From NCBI RefSeq assembly GCF_002443255.2, contig NW_019211458.1:33846096-33910095 (forward strand): DNA of 64,000 nucleotides, in the 5' to 3' direction. The stretch is from Varroa destructor (Eukaryota > Arthropoda > Arachnida > Mesostigmata > Varroidae). The notes beneath the pieces are model-generated. The model did not search any database, was not told the DNA's origin, and was given only the letters and a program-made list of their open reading frames with translations. This document shows positions 1 through 14,430 of this stretch, one piece after another (position 1 is the stretch's first letter; each line of letters begins with the position of its first letter). Made by a program: the position numbers and the translations under genes.

Positions 1-1876
1 GGCGATAATAGAATTAATAGTTTAGCTGCTTTCAACACGTAGTAGTACTACTATGCTGCACTACGAGATGAAGCCAGAAAAAATCTAAATTGAAGATTAG
101 TTTCAATTGAATCGAGTAATTAGCAAAATGACTTTTCAGTCAATCAGGACATACTCTCTAACGAAACATCAGCGGTAGAAATAGCTTCTGTCTTCGTTTG
201 GATTTTTGTTTCGTATAGGACGACCAGACATTAAAAGCCATGCAAATGCATTGTCGTATGGCGTACACTAATCTTATCAATCGATAAATATATGAGCTAT
301 TCATAGAGGTTTATTTACGGTTAATAATTATTAGGCAATTTTTTTTGGTATAATTTGATCATCATGTATAATATACGGTTATATTATACTAAAAAATATA
401 ACATAACCATAACTTTATCACTTTATTAGTGTCGAATATCATAAGTTAACATCATATCATGTACAAGACTTGATCGAATCTTCTGTGAATATGGCTGGCA
501 TATGATAAGATATAGTTAATAATGGATACTCGGAAGACACAGGAAGTAGTAACACTGAGAGATAATGGTTCTCTAAACATCCGTTCGTTTATTCGCATTG
601 ACAGATGACATAGGCGAAATTTTCGATGTATGTATAGTATAATCTTCACCAATATTTGCTCTCACGTCCGGCATACAAAAATAGAGCATAACTTTGGGCT
701 TTAAACATAATTGGCGCTGCTTTTTGGCGTTCAACGTGTTTTCCAGTGGCATTCTATGGAACTATGAGTTAATTTCATTTACAACTTTCCAGCATCTCAT
801 TTGTTCATTGGTTGTATGCATCGACTAGTTACAGGGGTCACAACCAGATGCTAAGTCTATGCAGCGTATTATACAACATGTTCATAAAAATGCACTTACC
901 ATCATTAAATTTTTTTCACGTTTGAGGATTTATACGATTCAATGTACACCTATAAATAGGATCGTGAACACTTCGATTTATCACTATGTATAGTATATGA
1001 CCTATTTGAACGGTGATCCTTGTATGCTCAGGCGACTTCATAGACCGGCTTCTTTTTCTGGAGGTACAACTACAAGTAGCTTTTGCATTTGGATTGTAAA
1101 ATAAGCTGAAAAAAGAGAGTATTACGGCATGAAATTTAGTTAATAGCAGTGTAGTTGTATACCGTCATGGGCTTCACGGTGGAGGCGCTCAGTCAAAGCT
1201 ATTACCATTAATAAATGGTGAGCATCGGCATTTTTGACGCCCCGATAACAAATGTCGATAAACGCCAAAAATATCATTTCAGTTTGGCAATTCCTTGATA
1301 TTAAAGCATTATATGACGTGCTAGCAAACATCAGAGCTGATCTAAAAAGATCCGGAAGTTGACTTCTCCGCAGATATATGCCTGCCTAAATTTTAGCAAA
1401 GGTAGACTGGGCCTAGACCGACAAGGGTTGTTATGTGCCGCGGGCATAATCTATTCAATGGATGAATTCGTTCAAGTCAGGGGTTTTATGCCAAGGAAAC
1501 TTTTCTGTTCATACTCAGTTAACAGAGATGGCCTGAAAGAAGAATAATAGGGGTTTCCGTTGTTTAAAACACTATGTAGCTAGTGAATTGAGTTTGTACT
1601 TGTATTCTAAGAACTAATTTTTACGACCACATTTCGTGAAGTGAATTTCATCTTTCCACAAAAAGACACATTCATTAAAAAAATTCAATGAAACAATCTG
1701 CTCCTGTAGCCTATTTCGAAACAATTAAATACACTCAACATTCTGGGGAGACTTTTGCTCCCTTCCAATCATCAGCAATAGATGGAGGACTCAAATTAAC
1801 TCAGATTTAGCTACTCCACTATTAATGCGCTAATAATAAAGTACTACTATGTCCGCGCAGAGGGGCAAACCCACCT
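1..1876. other. 3' flank of the SLC7 gene, no gene seen
   Basis: AT-rich sequence downstream of the minus-strand SLC7 transporter stop codon. I see only short chance reading frames, no recognisable protein, RNA gene or long repeat. Part of it must be the transporter's 3' untranslated region, but I did not find a convincing AATAAA on the minus strand close to the stop, so the transcript end is not placed. Confidence 0.5.
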
Positions 1877-4800
1877 TCACAAATTTTTTTGCAAGATTTC
1901 GGATAGAGTCTGATCTGCAATTAATGTAATCGGTGCTTCCTCGCCGAAACAGAAACGTTATCCTTCGTAGCTAATTATATAACTATTTTTCTATGCAATG
2001 GTACATACGCTATGAATCTTAGACAATTTTTATCCATTAAATACCGTCACTATTTTAAGCGATAATTATTATTTTGCTAATACTGGTAATATGGGTTCAT
2101 TTAAGCTGATTTGGCTACTCATTTTGAATGGACTTAATAACTTCGCGCTATATGCATATGCAGAATTGAAAAAGATCTAATTTTGATAGACAAAGTGTAT
2201 TGTAAGTTTGTTTAAACATATAGTACTGTTTAAAGGATTGTTATACAGTACATTTTAAATGTGAAGTGTTTCATTGCCTTCCAACGCTTAATGCATATTT
2301 TTTTAGGTTATCATTCAGTAGCTAATTTTAGCTTTCCTAATTTTTCTGCCCTACAATTCTATTTCACTATTTGGTAAAATCGTTTTTATCTAGAAGGCGG
2401 ACTTGGCAATGCTTAGATTTTTATATTTGCGAACTTACCAGATATATTTCTAAGACCGATTAGATTCTTGTTTGGCTTCACAAGGAGGTAATAAACTGGG
2501 ATTCCACTTAGGAGGATGAGGACGCCCAACCCACTCTTCAACGGTGTTTCGTAGAGGGGCATCACCGTTAGGAAAACGCACATAAGTAGAAACAAGATTG
2601 GAAAAATCAGGTTTACCTATAAAATATCCGCAAACGCTTTCTTTATCATTGGTCACTGTAGCTCGTTATGTGCCCAATAAAACTTGCTCGACAGACCAGC
2701 TAATTAGTTAGATATTAGCTAAACTACACAAATATATACTACGAAAATAAACGTACCATATTTTACTGCTTGCAGTATTTAACACATTCTTAAGTATTTA
2801 AATTTATACGAGCTGTTCTGAATTAAATTAAAATTGTCGGAAATAAAATTTCGATACAAAACGTCATTTCTACATGGCTATGGAAAAAGCGCATCTGTTA
2901 CTGTGAGATTTGTATGCGAGGTGGCGGATATGGGTTCCAAGAAATTTTGAAATACATATTGAAAGAAGAAAATATTGAAAAACAATGTCCGAATAACGCA
3001 GAAAGAGTTGTTCAACTGTGTCGGTGTCGTATCTTTAAGTAAGTCTCTGGTGTTGATTGCGACAACTAAATTCATCGTAACTAAAACCAAACAGCGTGTC
3101 ATATTATAACGTATCGAATATTATGCTTAGAATATAATAGTATCTGCTAGCGTTTATCGAAAGCTAGCTAGACCTTGCGGGTGTAGTGGTTACCTGAATA
3201 GGCCTCGGAAGATCCGGTTTCAAGTGCCTTAGCTTCAAAAGGGCAAGAATCGAGATGCCCACCCAGAGCCAGTAGTTGAACGAAAGATAGTTGATCAGAG
3301 CGTAAATGTCCGATGTTATAAACATTAGAAGGGTGATACCGGTCTAAAGTAATATCAATGAATAAAGAGGCAGCAAATATCAGAAAAATAAAATAGTGAG
3401 TAAGATTCTATAAGAATGCACACCATGATAAAACGAACTAACAGTCATAGTGTACTCGAAGCGTAAAAAGTGTTGAAAACATTTAGAATCATCTGACCGT
3501 GTGGCGGGGTAGAGCACCAATAGTGGGCCCCAAAAATATACTCAGCTATGTCTAAAAAGGCATCTCATTTTATAGACTTCCCAACGGCAAGCGGAATGAC
3601 CTGCTAGGTATCGCCTATATACCGATTATAATCCGAGTAATATTTCCCGCCTGTGTATAACAGTCCGTTTTGAATTTTGCTAATAATTGATGCGATATAC
3701 CGATAGAAGAATCGGAGGTGTCGGCGTAAGGTGATGCACGTTGATCATGCCGACGAAAGCCGGTAAGTGACCCTCGTGAGCTCCAATAAAGAATAGTCTT
3801 GAGATGGTGAACATAATTCCATTAAGGCCTCCGAAAATCGATAGTGAAACGAATACAGGCATTGTCCAGGCCATTGGGCCAAACATTCTGTGCGCAAATG
3901 TCTGTAAATGAGATAATTGACATATTGACAAAACATACAAAAGTGAGCAGGTATTGTCAAGGTAGTTTGAGCATCGATGAAGCATGTGTTTGCCGGTTTA
4001 CTAATTGCTGAAAGTATTGTATTTACCACGGCAGTAGCAGGTGATTTGAGCATCTCCTCCGGCGAAATTACTGTGAAATATGCTATGTTGGTCAAAACAT
4101 ACACGACCGTGACGATTGATACTCCGATGTAAATAGCCAGCGGTAAATTTCTGAAAGTCAACACGAATCACTGTTATTGCACAAACGCCTGCGAAATCTG
4201 AAGATTGAGTAATCTGTTAACAATTAATGTGTTCCTTACCTTCGGTTCACTCTACAAGCCGCAAATCTAGAGAAAAAGAATACCTGCTGATAAGTACGTC
4301 TAAGTATAAAGAGTCCTTCTTTATAATGAAGTAGTTATGCAATAAAGAAGTACCTAAAGCACATGGCTGCAAGAACATGCAATTTTGAGTAGATAGCTTG
4401 CGGTACCAACGGTAAGACTTTTCGTTCCCTCAATGTTAGAAACATTTTAGTGGTATCAATTTTTGTTTATTAGCACACTATAAATACATTATTTAAAAGT
4501 TCACAATTTTGACTGCCTTTATTAGTGTGTAAGTAAGTTGAATAATTAATAATGAGTATAATAACGGCAATTAGCTGCTGTACTAAATTATTATATGGAA
4601 TGTTATGAGGTTATGTATGAACATATAGCGCAAATACAAACACAAAAGTTTTTGGCAGATCTATCTACGAGACTTACAATTAATTGGATAAAAGATAAGT
4701 TTGAAACGAACAGATAGATTACGTTCCGAAGGACCAAAAACATCAACGATCTTCACCAGCTAAGAAAGACGGACCAAGAGATAAATCCAAAAATCTGTAA

Positions 4801-7800
4801 GACAAGCAAGTTGTGAGCTAAAAAGGTTTTGGGAAAATACAATTGTAACACTACATGTTATCAATGAAGAAAACAATTTTGCAAAACATATTGCACAGTT
4901 TTCGACGAAGATTTTTTTGGATCAGGTCGAACAGTGAATCGACATCTTGCATTGAGCATTAAATCTAAGCCTTACCCAGAAACGAACGTAGACTATAAAA
5001 AAAAGAACATATTATATCGTGAGTGAGGAAGAATGCGGAAGCAGTTGTGCAGATTCCAATGCAATTCCAGTATTAAGTACGGGTCAATAAGAACTGAAGT
5101 TATAAAAATTCAACCTGTGTATACATTTTCGGAATGCCCTATCTGTGATGATGCAGACGCAGAAAATATGTGATGCCAACATATGTACTTCTGGTTCCGG
5201 CCGACTGTGAGTACAATTGGACGGTTAATCCCTAGTCGCCTGCAATTCTTTTTCTCCATTTTTTGTGGCAGCTTGGTGGGTAACGAAATTCGAAAGAATG
5301 GACGGTCGGGCTCGCTAGTTCTTGATTTTTCAAGAATTGCGTCCGGATAACTAACCGGTCCCAGAACCAAGTTCTGCAGTGGGTGCAATAGTACCTACGT
5401 GGACCGCTATGGTGTAATATGACATGGAGATCGGACTAATGGCAGGCAACTGAGATGTTTTTAAACAAAAACTTCACGAACGCCTTACGTATGGATATTT
5501 CGAAAACTAGAACAAGGTCAAACGAGCTTTGAAGGACAGCAAGGTCAAGAAAACACAAAAAATCTGTCGTAGCGGCAAATCCAGCTTCGTACAACACTTT
5601 CATCCAAGCGATTCAACGCGACATACCGGGAGATGACGAAAAGGATAGGCCTCCAGCGAGAAAGCCGGTGCGCTGACGTCGTCAAGTGGCCAAACATGCG
5701 ACCGTTGGGCGGCACATGGTCCCTCAACTATCCGACTCATCGGAACTGTTGCTCCGCTGTGGTTTGAAATCGGGATCGAACTGGACAGTGTTGGATTAGA
5801 GGGAGCACGGTGGATATCGGCACTGAGATGAGTGCCATACCATTTGTGTGTGCACGTGTAGTATCGAATTTGGCCGCCAAATGACCAGTCGGAGCCGTTG
5901 ATGCCCAGCACCTGCATCTGATCGTCTCAGGTAAATAAAGCTGAAGGTCGGCGAGAAGCAGGTAGAATAATTACTGTTGTCGATAGTGTGGCATATTTTT
6001 ATTTTTGATAAGCCTTTGGGAAACAGCAACAGGGCGTGTTTCTTTTAATTTGATACAGAAGGCCATTAGCGAGTTCGCCTATCATGTAGGTCGTTCACAG
6101 GTCCTGTTCATACGAAGTTTCGCCCATTGCATTTTTTTAACACCCGCTACTTCAGACCTCTCAAACTTGATGACGGGCATTACTAGGCAGCTTAAATGGG
6201 CTCCTTCCCTTCTGCTACGTCAATGCATTGAGCCTGGGCTCTGTTGGCATGGGGACGCATAGTTTGGCGACAACCTTGTGCGTTACAGCCCTAGTTCATT
6301 GCGCATGGTGGTGGCTGACCCCACCGATGATTCAGCACATCTGCGGATCGAATGCATCAATGACGTGCAAGATTCGTCAGGACCGTAAAGCCGTAAAACG
6401 TAGTTTAAGAAGTCATTAAGGAATTGTGCTTGTGCGACGATTCCTTAACGTCTATATGAAAGAGCTGAACTTGAACTTTATCCACGTGTCTGCGTTGCCC
6501 ACAACAAGTTCGAACTGGGCTGGGCTTTGCAGAATCTCATAAGCAACTCTAAGTAGGCGCTTATGCGACCGGCTATAGGCTTTTTTTGTCAACTATTGAT
6601 GTTTTCGTTAAGATTTTCTCTGATCGAAAATAGATGAGCTAAATTTGGACATTATATATACTACTAACAATATAAAGCTTTCTGCCATTGCATACTTGAA
6701 ATGCTGAAGCTATTGAAGAAGTTTGGAAGACGTGCAGTGAACCGCGCGGTACCCGTAGCATGACTGTCATGTGATTTGACACATTGGGCCTTGCCTGTGG
6801 GGCCTTGTTGAAAAGCAAAGTCCGACTAAATAGGCCTTAGACAATAGGCAGCCTGAAAAACCCATCCGACAAACCATTCTGGCACGTACACTCGATTTAT
6901 GTAAAAACGTTTTCGAAAATTGATAAATAGAGATAGATAATTGATAGATAAATTCAGAGGTAGGTTCTTCAGTGACATAGAATTGAGAACAAAACGGCCA
7001 GCAACGCCTTTTCTAAAGTACTGTTGCCACTGTAGATATTTGAAAAACTTATATCATAAATTTTGGTCGATGTGTATATGGTAGGAATGGATGAGTCGTC
7101 GTATGACTTGTGATGTTTGCCTACTAATCGTGGTGGCGTTAGGTGAGGTAGTGGCTTAAAGGTGGGAGTAAAACTTATTACTGCGCGCTAGTTGTCTCTA
7201 GCGATAATACATAAAATAATATTCTGAGGTTTTAAATGGATGTTGTGAATGTAGAGAAAACAATGTGATGACAAGAGGTGCTAAACACTTTGCCAGCTTG
7301 CTTTAAGTAGCTCCTTGTACTATGCTTTATATTCTTTTAACTAAAATTACGCCATGCAAAAAATATTACGTAATTACAGGAAACAATTAATACTAAGATT
7401 CGTACCTTTTTGGGTTATGCAGTTCCTCGGCAACATAGTTTAAATTGTTGAAACCTCCGTAAGCAAAGAGTCCTGAATAAAAAGCAAGTGAAAGGCCACC
7501 AGGACTAACAGTTGTATCCGAGAATAGGTTTGCAAGGTGTTCAGTATGACCTGGGCACACAAACATGGTAAGCACTTATAAACCTAAAAGAATGCTTTTA
7601 ATGTATATAGTAAATATTAGTGTATTTATATAAACATAAATCTTGTTCCAACAAGCTGCATTATATACTTCGTTAATAGGAGAAAAGTCCTCTTTTTTTA
7701 TAACGTGATGGAAAAAATCAGTCCTAATCAGTTTAAAACAAAGAAATGAAATTTGATTGAAAAATATCGCCGAAAATAATTATATGAAACCTAGAACAAG

Positions 7801-10800
7801 TGACTTTCTTAAGTTCGTAAGTATTACTGTTTTTGTAGCAGCTGTTAAAATAAACATGATACCTGTGCAAATGCGATATAATCCGGTTGCAATAATAAGT
7901 ACCAATGCGATTAACTTAGCGGTTGTGAAGTAGTCTTGAACCTTCACAGCAAGTTTCACGCTACGGCAATTGACATACGTCAGCAGCACTACATGTGAAA
8001 CATAAAAAAAAACCCAAATTATAAATGATTTTTTCATCAATATATGCCACAGTCGCCAGTGTTACTTAATGGTTTGGAACTCAACATACATTTATGTTCG
8101 TGTAACAATTCCAAGTACTCGAAACAGTGTATCTCAGCAATATTTGATAAGCACAAAACAGTAATTGATATTATTAATTTCATTTTGATATTGAATGCTA
8201 AATTTGAAACACATAGAATTAAAGTAATGCGAATCAATGCGTACTGTTTTTACTGTCAGTACACCGGCGCTATAAATGCTCTGAAGCATTTCTTGAAATC
8301 TCTTGACGATCTGCCTTGAGCAGTTCCTCGACGTGTATTAACTAATTTAGTAAACAACAGTAGTAATATTCAGAAGTGCAAAAATGTCCCTTGACTTGAT
8401 GACGAAGTTTCTGGTTGTAAGTTGTTCTGGTTCGGGTTTCGAAGTCTTGCCAACGACACATACGAACGGCACACTCGTACGAATAAGGACGTTATGATAT
8501 TATTTTGTTGACATTCCGATCGACGGTAGACCGAAACATTTTTCAACAACGGTTTGATAAATCAATACCAATGTTTAATAAGGCGCTTATTCTGAAAATA
8601 GTCAATGTCACAAAACTAGCAAGTAAGCGAATATTAAATATGATTTGAAAAGTATTTGAAGCTATGAAAGCGCTTATTTTTACTCTTTTAATAATTTGTC
8701 CACCCAAAATGTGAAGGCTGGTTCATGTAGTGAGAACACATGAAACACCCTTTACTAGTACTGACACATGTTATAGGTGATACTTTGCGCACCAGTATTA
8801 ATGATACCGATGCGGAATAGATATTAATATTTTTTTAAGACATTTTAATCAGACGTGTCATCTACACAAAATGAAGGCTGATACCTCTCTATTAAAGCTC
8901 TGTTCGTTATGTCAATACAGACAGTAGCTATTTGTTATTTGTAAGTACAAGCTCGACTACAGTTTATCACCTTTCCTCACGAAGTCCTCAGCGGTCAAGT
9001 GTACAGAATAATCAACGCAGCTGACACGGAGAAAGGTCTTTATATAAATGTCCTTAAACCATCATTTGTCTTTTCACGCCTAAACACTTCGGGAGTAATC
9101 TTTGTCCCAAAGTGGCTTTGTCTTGTTAGTGTATGTTTGTTCTGTACCCATGTTTTTAGGCACGGCAATGCATTTTTACTTTTAAGTGGAGGTCTACGTG
9201 TGTTTGCTATCTAAGTAACTAACGTTATACACTTTTTATAGAGATTTATTACAGATAAACATGCTAAAACAATTGCCTAACATAGTAAAGAGACACCTCT
9301 CATCACTTTTGATACGATAACGATAAGTGACTCAAGTTCCGTATTAGAACAAAACATTAAAGCTAGTTTCAGTGGCATTATCTACAACAGCTTTACTCAG
9401 TTTTTTCTTCTGCGTTTACATTCTGTGAGTTAAGGCTCTTGGACACAGTATAATGTTTTGCGCAAAAGCAGAGGTCAGATTTAAAATCAAAACATATACT
9501 GATCTGTAAAAAGAGAGGTGTTGTGCTAAAGACTGATTGAGGAAATAATTTATTATTTTCGGATAAATGCGCGACCGCATAGTACATATATTTACTATTT
9601 TTATGACTTCTGTCTTTTATATGTTGCCATATAAACATGACTATTGAATGAAATAGTGCAAAACTGTGAGCGGTGCATATCTTCCTTCATCTCAGCTCGA
9701 AAAAAAGTATATACACTAAATTGGTGTTTGCTTTTAAAAGAAAATTAGATCCGGTATCCAATGCAAATCCTGCAAAATTGGTGCTCTGGGAACTGAGCTT
9801 TCACCCAGTGATGCTTCCAGGAATTAAAAGCACACTAACGTATCGCATTGCTTGGTTCGTCCCTGTCGAGCTGAGGTCTTTTGATTATAATGGAATAATC
9901 TTGCAACTAGAGATATTTCAGTATACTGAAGTGTTTGTCAAGTACCTTTGGAATTATTTGTATGACCTAAATTTCCCACTGAATCTGTTTTACATATATT
10001 CTTAATTTGTTATTTATATAGCCATACTTATAGATCTAGTATAGAACACATCATACGAAAGCGTTTTCAACAGTCTATATATGAAACCAAACTTATGGGT
10101 AAGTACTGAATTGCCATTGTTAGTATGCATCTACCATGATGAATCTTTTTTTTTCTATATCGTCTACTCTGTCTAGTGAGGGTCTATCACGCATATCAGT
10201 CCGAACATAAGAATTCTCCTTTCTGGCGAACTTCGCCTGCATGCACAGAACAAACAGACAGTCCTTGAGACAGACACTTCTCTTTTTTGCTTGCACGTTG
10301 CCGGGAAACTGCGAAGTTCTGATAGGTTTACGTAGATAGCGGCCCTTAAGGAGACGCCTAGTCTATCAGCTACCGTTATTCGGCGGCTGCCGGAGAAGAT
10401 ACCTGGTGAAGGACACACCGCCTGTTAGGGCAGTGCATTCCGCCCGACGTTGCCTTCCACGACAATGTAAGAATTCTTTCTGGAAGTAACACCAAAGTCA
10501 GAGTCGGGGATTTGCTAGCTCGCACTGTCTCTGGCTCTCTAAGAAACTTTGAAGTGATTGTCGCTTTTATATACATGTTGGAAACGTGTGCTGATACTTG
10601 GTCCAATTATGAATGCTACGTAGGTAGAAAGTTGTTTCGGCAACGCTTACAAGAGGCAACGCTTAAAAAAGTAATCAACTTTTCATAGATATGGTCCAAA
10701 TCAAAACGTAGCGTAGCCAGAAATAGACACGAAATGTGTCTTGCCAGTCCGTTGTGTAAGCAGTCGAATGAAAAGCCGTTCATCATTATGCCATCTCAAA

Positions 10801-13040
10801 AGGGTCTCTTTTTCATCGTTCTGGAGCATCTTCTTTTTGCATTGTCCGGGGTTCGTTGACCCACCGGACCGCTCAGCGGCCTCCCACTTAAACGGAGATT
10901 ATGGGGATATGGTAAAGAGAGATATGGTTGCGTAAAGTAAGAAAAATCAATATGACTTTTTATAGTTAGCAGGCAAATCTACATCGATAATATAGCAGAC
11001 AACGGATGAAACGATACCTATACTAATTGCTACGTCGTAGAAGTAAAAGAAAACAGCAACGTCAAGATTGAGTGTAGATTATTAAATTCATTAAGGGTAA
11101 AAGCGTTGTTTGCGTTCCAAACGTCGCACTATTTTTATGCACGAACCGTCATCTAGTGAAGTAGAGTGCAGATAAGATTGTAGCTATTATTTAATAGTTT
11201 TTGTTGGAAATGAGAAGACACATCAATCCGATATAGTTTAGAGTCTTCGAGCAGGCAAGGAAACATTCCTAGATATAGCAAGGTCTTGTGCTGCAGGTAC
11301 ATGCTTAGTAGATATGACGAATTCCTTATTGGGATGTAACCAAGGTGCGCAGGCTAAACCAAAACAGCGTAATGGGTACATAATTATGGTGACACCTTCA
11401 GCAAACACTTCTCGTGTGTATGGGTTAATAAACAGGTTGATAGTTTTGGTCGAGCGGAATGCTGCACCACGTATACGTACACGTACCTACCTAAAATATG
11501 CATTTAGTGGTACGGGATTGTGTGGAGCATTATAGACCTCTGTTTAAGCCCACACCATTTCAGTTTCTTTTTCATTTCCGAAGGTGTGTAATAGTTCCTA
11601 GAATATACCTGCTTGGAAATTCAGCTTTCTCTGGCTTTCTGGAAACATGTCTGTCGGATGCTAACTACTCATCCTTAAACAGGATAAGAACTGAACGTTC
11701 GCCAGTTAGACGTATTCTTATATTTCGTCGAGTTTCCGTAACAAAGCAAACGTAGTAAATAAACATTTGCAATAAAATTTTACTGCATCTTACAGCTTGG
11801 GACGTATAATTATTATTATTTTATGGGACTAGAAATGTTTTAATCTTTACATAGAAACACTTCTAGTGCTTCAGATATTTTATCAGCCTTTGGACTGTTA
11901 TAAACATTTACGGAACATTTATAGAAATGCACCACGTTTTCTTTGAAAATATATTGGGGCTTCAGTTAGTAGAATGAGCGGTCCTGTAAAGCCCTTGAGC
12001 CATCACAGTATAACATTATAGCGCTATCCAAATTAAGATGGACAACACGTTTCCACTATGAAAAATTCCAGGGCTAAAAGCCGGTGCTCATTTCTTGCAC
12101 ATGACCTGTGACCATACTAATATAGTTTAGTGAATATGTTAAACTAGCAATATTCTTCATCTACAAATGCCCATGGTCTCGGGCCAATTGAGAAGCATTC
12201 GTAAGGGCATGATATGTCTATTTAAGAAAACTGGACGGTGATTTTTATACGTTCAACACAGTCATTTTAATTACACATTCTAGGAGCTTAAAGGCGTATT
12301 CTATGGATTCGGCTGATTGTTAACGGTTTTTAAGTCAAACTCGTTTTGATGCTGATTGCGCACCGCAATTTTTACAAATATTTTGAATCTTTCTTTGGGC
12401 GCAAAGTATTTGTATGTCAACAGCATTTGTATTTGAGCAGGTTAAGTTAAAGAAATTATACTACATACAATTGATGCGAACTTTGCAAACAATCCAACAC
12501 ACGAGAACACTTACGTAAACAGAGTATGCCGATAAGTCGCAGAAGAGTATCCGGCGGCTCGCAGTCTGGGTAATATGGTTTTATAAGGTACGTTGCGAAC
12601 GCGAGCGATAGAATGGCAAGGGTGGCCGGCTGAACAATTATGACCGTGATCCAAAGCCTTAAAAAGGCCAGTAGCGGCCCGAACGCCTCGAGGGTATACG
12701 CGTAGTCGCCACCACTTCTGGGAATTGATGTACCCAACTCAGCATAGCAGATTCCACCGCATAATGAGAATAGGCCGCATAACGCCCAAACGAGCAAAGC
12801 GACCTCTACAGAACCCGCATGCTGAAACACCCCCTTGGGGGATACAAATATTCCTGAGCCAATAATAGTGCCTACTACCATCAGTACACCAGAAAGAAGA
12901 CCGATCTCCTTCTTCAATTCCACCTAAAAGAGAAAAATTGGGAGGTGTCAGCAAAGTGAATGAAAATGTCCGTTACAAAGAAAGAAAGGTTAAATGTGGG
13001 GTACTATTGCAATGTTTGTTACCTGTTCGTTCCTTTCCAT
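1877..13040 (-). CDS. SLC7-family amino acid transporter (heteromeric light chain, LAT/b0,+ type)
   Basis: Nine coding exons: 13040-13023, 12923-12515, 7988-7863, 7550-7406, 4150-4027, 3901-3701, 3343-3194, 2616-2439, 1914-1877. Phases match at every junction; total 1389 nt, 462 aa, normal for the family. Start MERNEQ has a good context (AAAATGG) and splices to [14 protein letters not shown]1 carries [12 protein letters not shown] (about residues 24-35), the SLC7 substrate-site motif. The cysteine in YPDCEPPD (about residue 127) matches the one that links light chains to the glycoprotein heavy chain. Later marks are [33 protein letters not shown] and [11 protein letters not shown]. Known role of the family: plasma-membrane exchange of neutral or cationic amino acids with an SLC3 partner. 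The last exon (12 aa after the TM12 exon) is the least certain part. Subtype cannot be fixed: features of LAT, y+LAT and b0,+ are mixed. Confidence 0.93.
4151..7405. other. SLC7 intron 4, with a GC-richer patch at 5.1-6.5 kb
   Basis: A 3.3-kb intron of the SLC7 transporter. The part from about 5110 to 6550 is richer in G+C than its surroundings and holds several overlapping frames of 60-105 codons on both strands, none recognisable. Such a block inside an AT-rich intron is most likely an eroded transposon, but I could not match it to a transposase or reverse transcriptase motif. Confidence 0.35.
7989..12514. other. SLC7 intron 2, with an unassigned open stretch at 10410-10688
   Basis: The longest intron of the transporter gene (4.5 kb). 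At 10410-10688 the plus strand is open for 92 codons without an early ATG, in a locally GC-richer block (10.2-10.9 kb); the peptide contains [14 protein letters not shown] and is not recognised. Other frames here (for example 9673-10005 plus) look like chance. A transposon relic is the simplest reading. Confidence 0.3.
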
Positions 13041-13601
13041 TTTGGCTGAAGAGTCTCTTTGGGCGTTCGCCGTAGATGATTGACGGAGATAGCTGACTGC
13101 TGTGCAAATTATCTAGAAAGGCTGCTCTGCTCGTTCTCAATTCATCCTTAAAGAACATAAATAGTAAACTATTTGATTAAACAAATTGTACTTATTTGCT
13201 AATATGTATTATAGTAAAACATCGATAAAATCATCCTAAAACGCTTATTTATCTAACAGGATTCGTAATATTTAAATCCTACAGGGAGTAAACTCTATCC
13301 ACTAGCACTTATTATTCTATAAAGCCTGTGGCAATCATAGTCGAACGGCAAAGTAGCTTTACAGTAAACATTAGCTTGTGTGATTATTTAGATAAAGTCA
13401 CAGTTGAAACAAACATATGAAAGCCTGTTTTTGTCTAGCTCTAAATTAAATTTTTCTAAACTTCGAACATATGTTCTATATTCATTCTTAATTCGAGGCT
13501 TAAATTCAGCGTCAACTAGCTGATTGACTGTTCATATCATTGGCATCATTCATATCATTGACCATTCATATCAAAGTTCCCAACATTGATCTTTTAGAAA
13601 C

Positions 13602-13629
13602 ATATATATATATATATACATATATATAT
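13602..13629. repeat. (TA)n microsatellite, imperfect
   Basis: Run of alternating T and A broken by single C and G bases. It lies about 560 bp upstream of the SLC7 start codon. Confidence 0.85.
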
Positions 13630-14132
13630 GTACGATGTATTTGGTCCTAGTAAGTAATATAACTAGTACGGATTTGTCAAGATAAAAGGGGATACAAAAA
13701 TTATCATCTTTACATTTAAGACATTAGTCTTAAATGAATATGACAACGACAATGACAATACCATTGTCGTTAATCAACTGGGGGCCATTTTGTATGTAAT
13801 CAACGCTCAAATATACAGTAAAAAGAGAGAAAAAAATATTTACGGATCACATACATGCGTTTGTTTGTGAAGAAAAACTTGTAAAAAAATTTCCTAATTT
13901 GCAGACACAAGCTAAACGTCAAACTCATTCATTAGTTAAATAATGTAGCAAAATAAAACATTAGCGTACCTCGGCAAATACAAATGATTTGCAAACACGA
14001 TAAATACGAAACGAGCATTCAACATGTAAACGTATAGAAATCCATCCAGTTTGATGCATCTCGTCAACACCGCGTACGAATTTCTAGCACTGAATATAAA
14101 AACAACTAAGTACAGAACTTCACTCTCCAAAC

Positions 14133-14152
14133 TTATTATTATTATTATTATT
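14133..14152. repeat. (ATT)n microsatellite
   Basis: About seven ATT units in a row in intergenic DNA. Confidence 0.85.
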
Positions 14153-14389
14153 TAGGTAGTTGTTACTTCTCTCTAATTATATAGTTAATATGGATGTTTT
14201 GCTGACGCTGAGATTTAATACGCTGAATTACTAGAGATAATAATAGTTTCACAACATTCATTTCAAATAGAATAAACGCTGAGTTGTTCTACCAACGTAC
14301 AGGTGATTGTCACAGGGCGTAGGTTTCCGAAGTGGTAAAGTACAACACACAATAATAAAGTAATAGGAGCATTAGGAAAGCTTTCTGCG

Positions 14390-14430
14390 AGTCCGGCAAT
14401 AGGCCTTACAGTCCGGCAATAGGCCTTACA
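14390..14430. repeat. Perfect 20-bp tandem duplication
   Basis: The unit agtccggcaataggccttac occurs twice head to tail without any difference, followed by a further a. Only two copies are present. The lack of divergence suggests a recent duplication by replication slippage. Confidence 0.9.

Noticed and set aside
4650..5000. Suspected Tc1/mariner-type DNA-binding region
   Set aside because: A loose resemblance in one frame only, with several stops and no DDE motifs or terminal inverted repeats.
9673..10005. 110-codon plus-strand frame in SLC7 intron 2
   Set aside because: No ATG near its start, no recognisable motif and AT-driven composition; fits chance.
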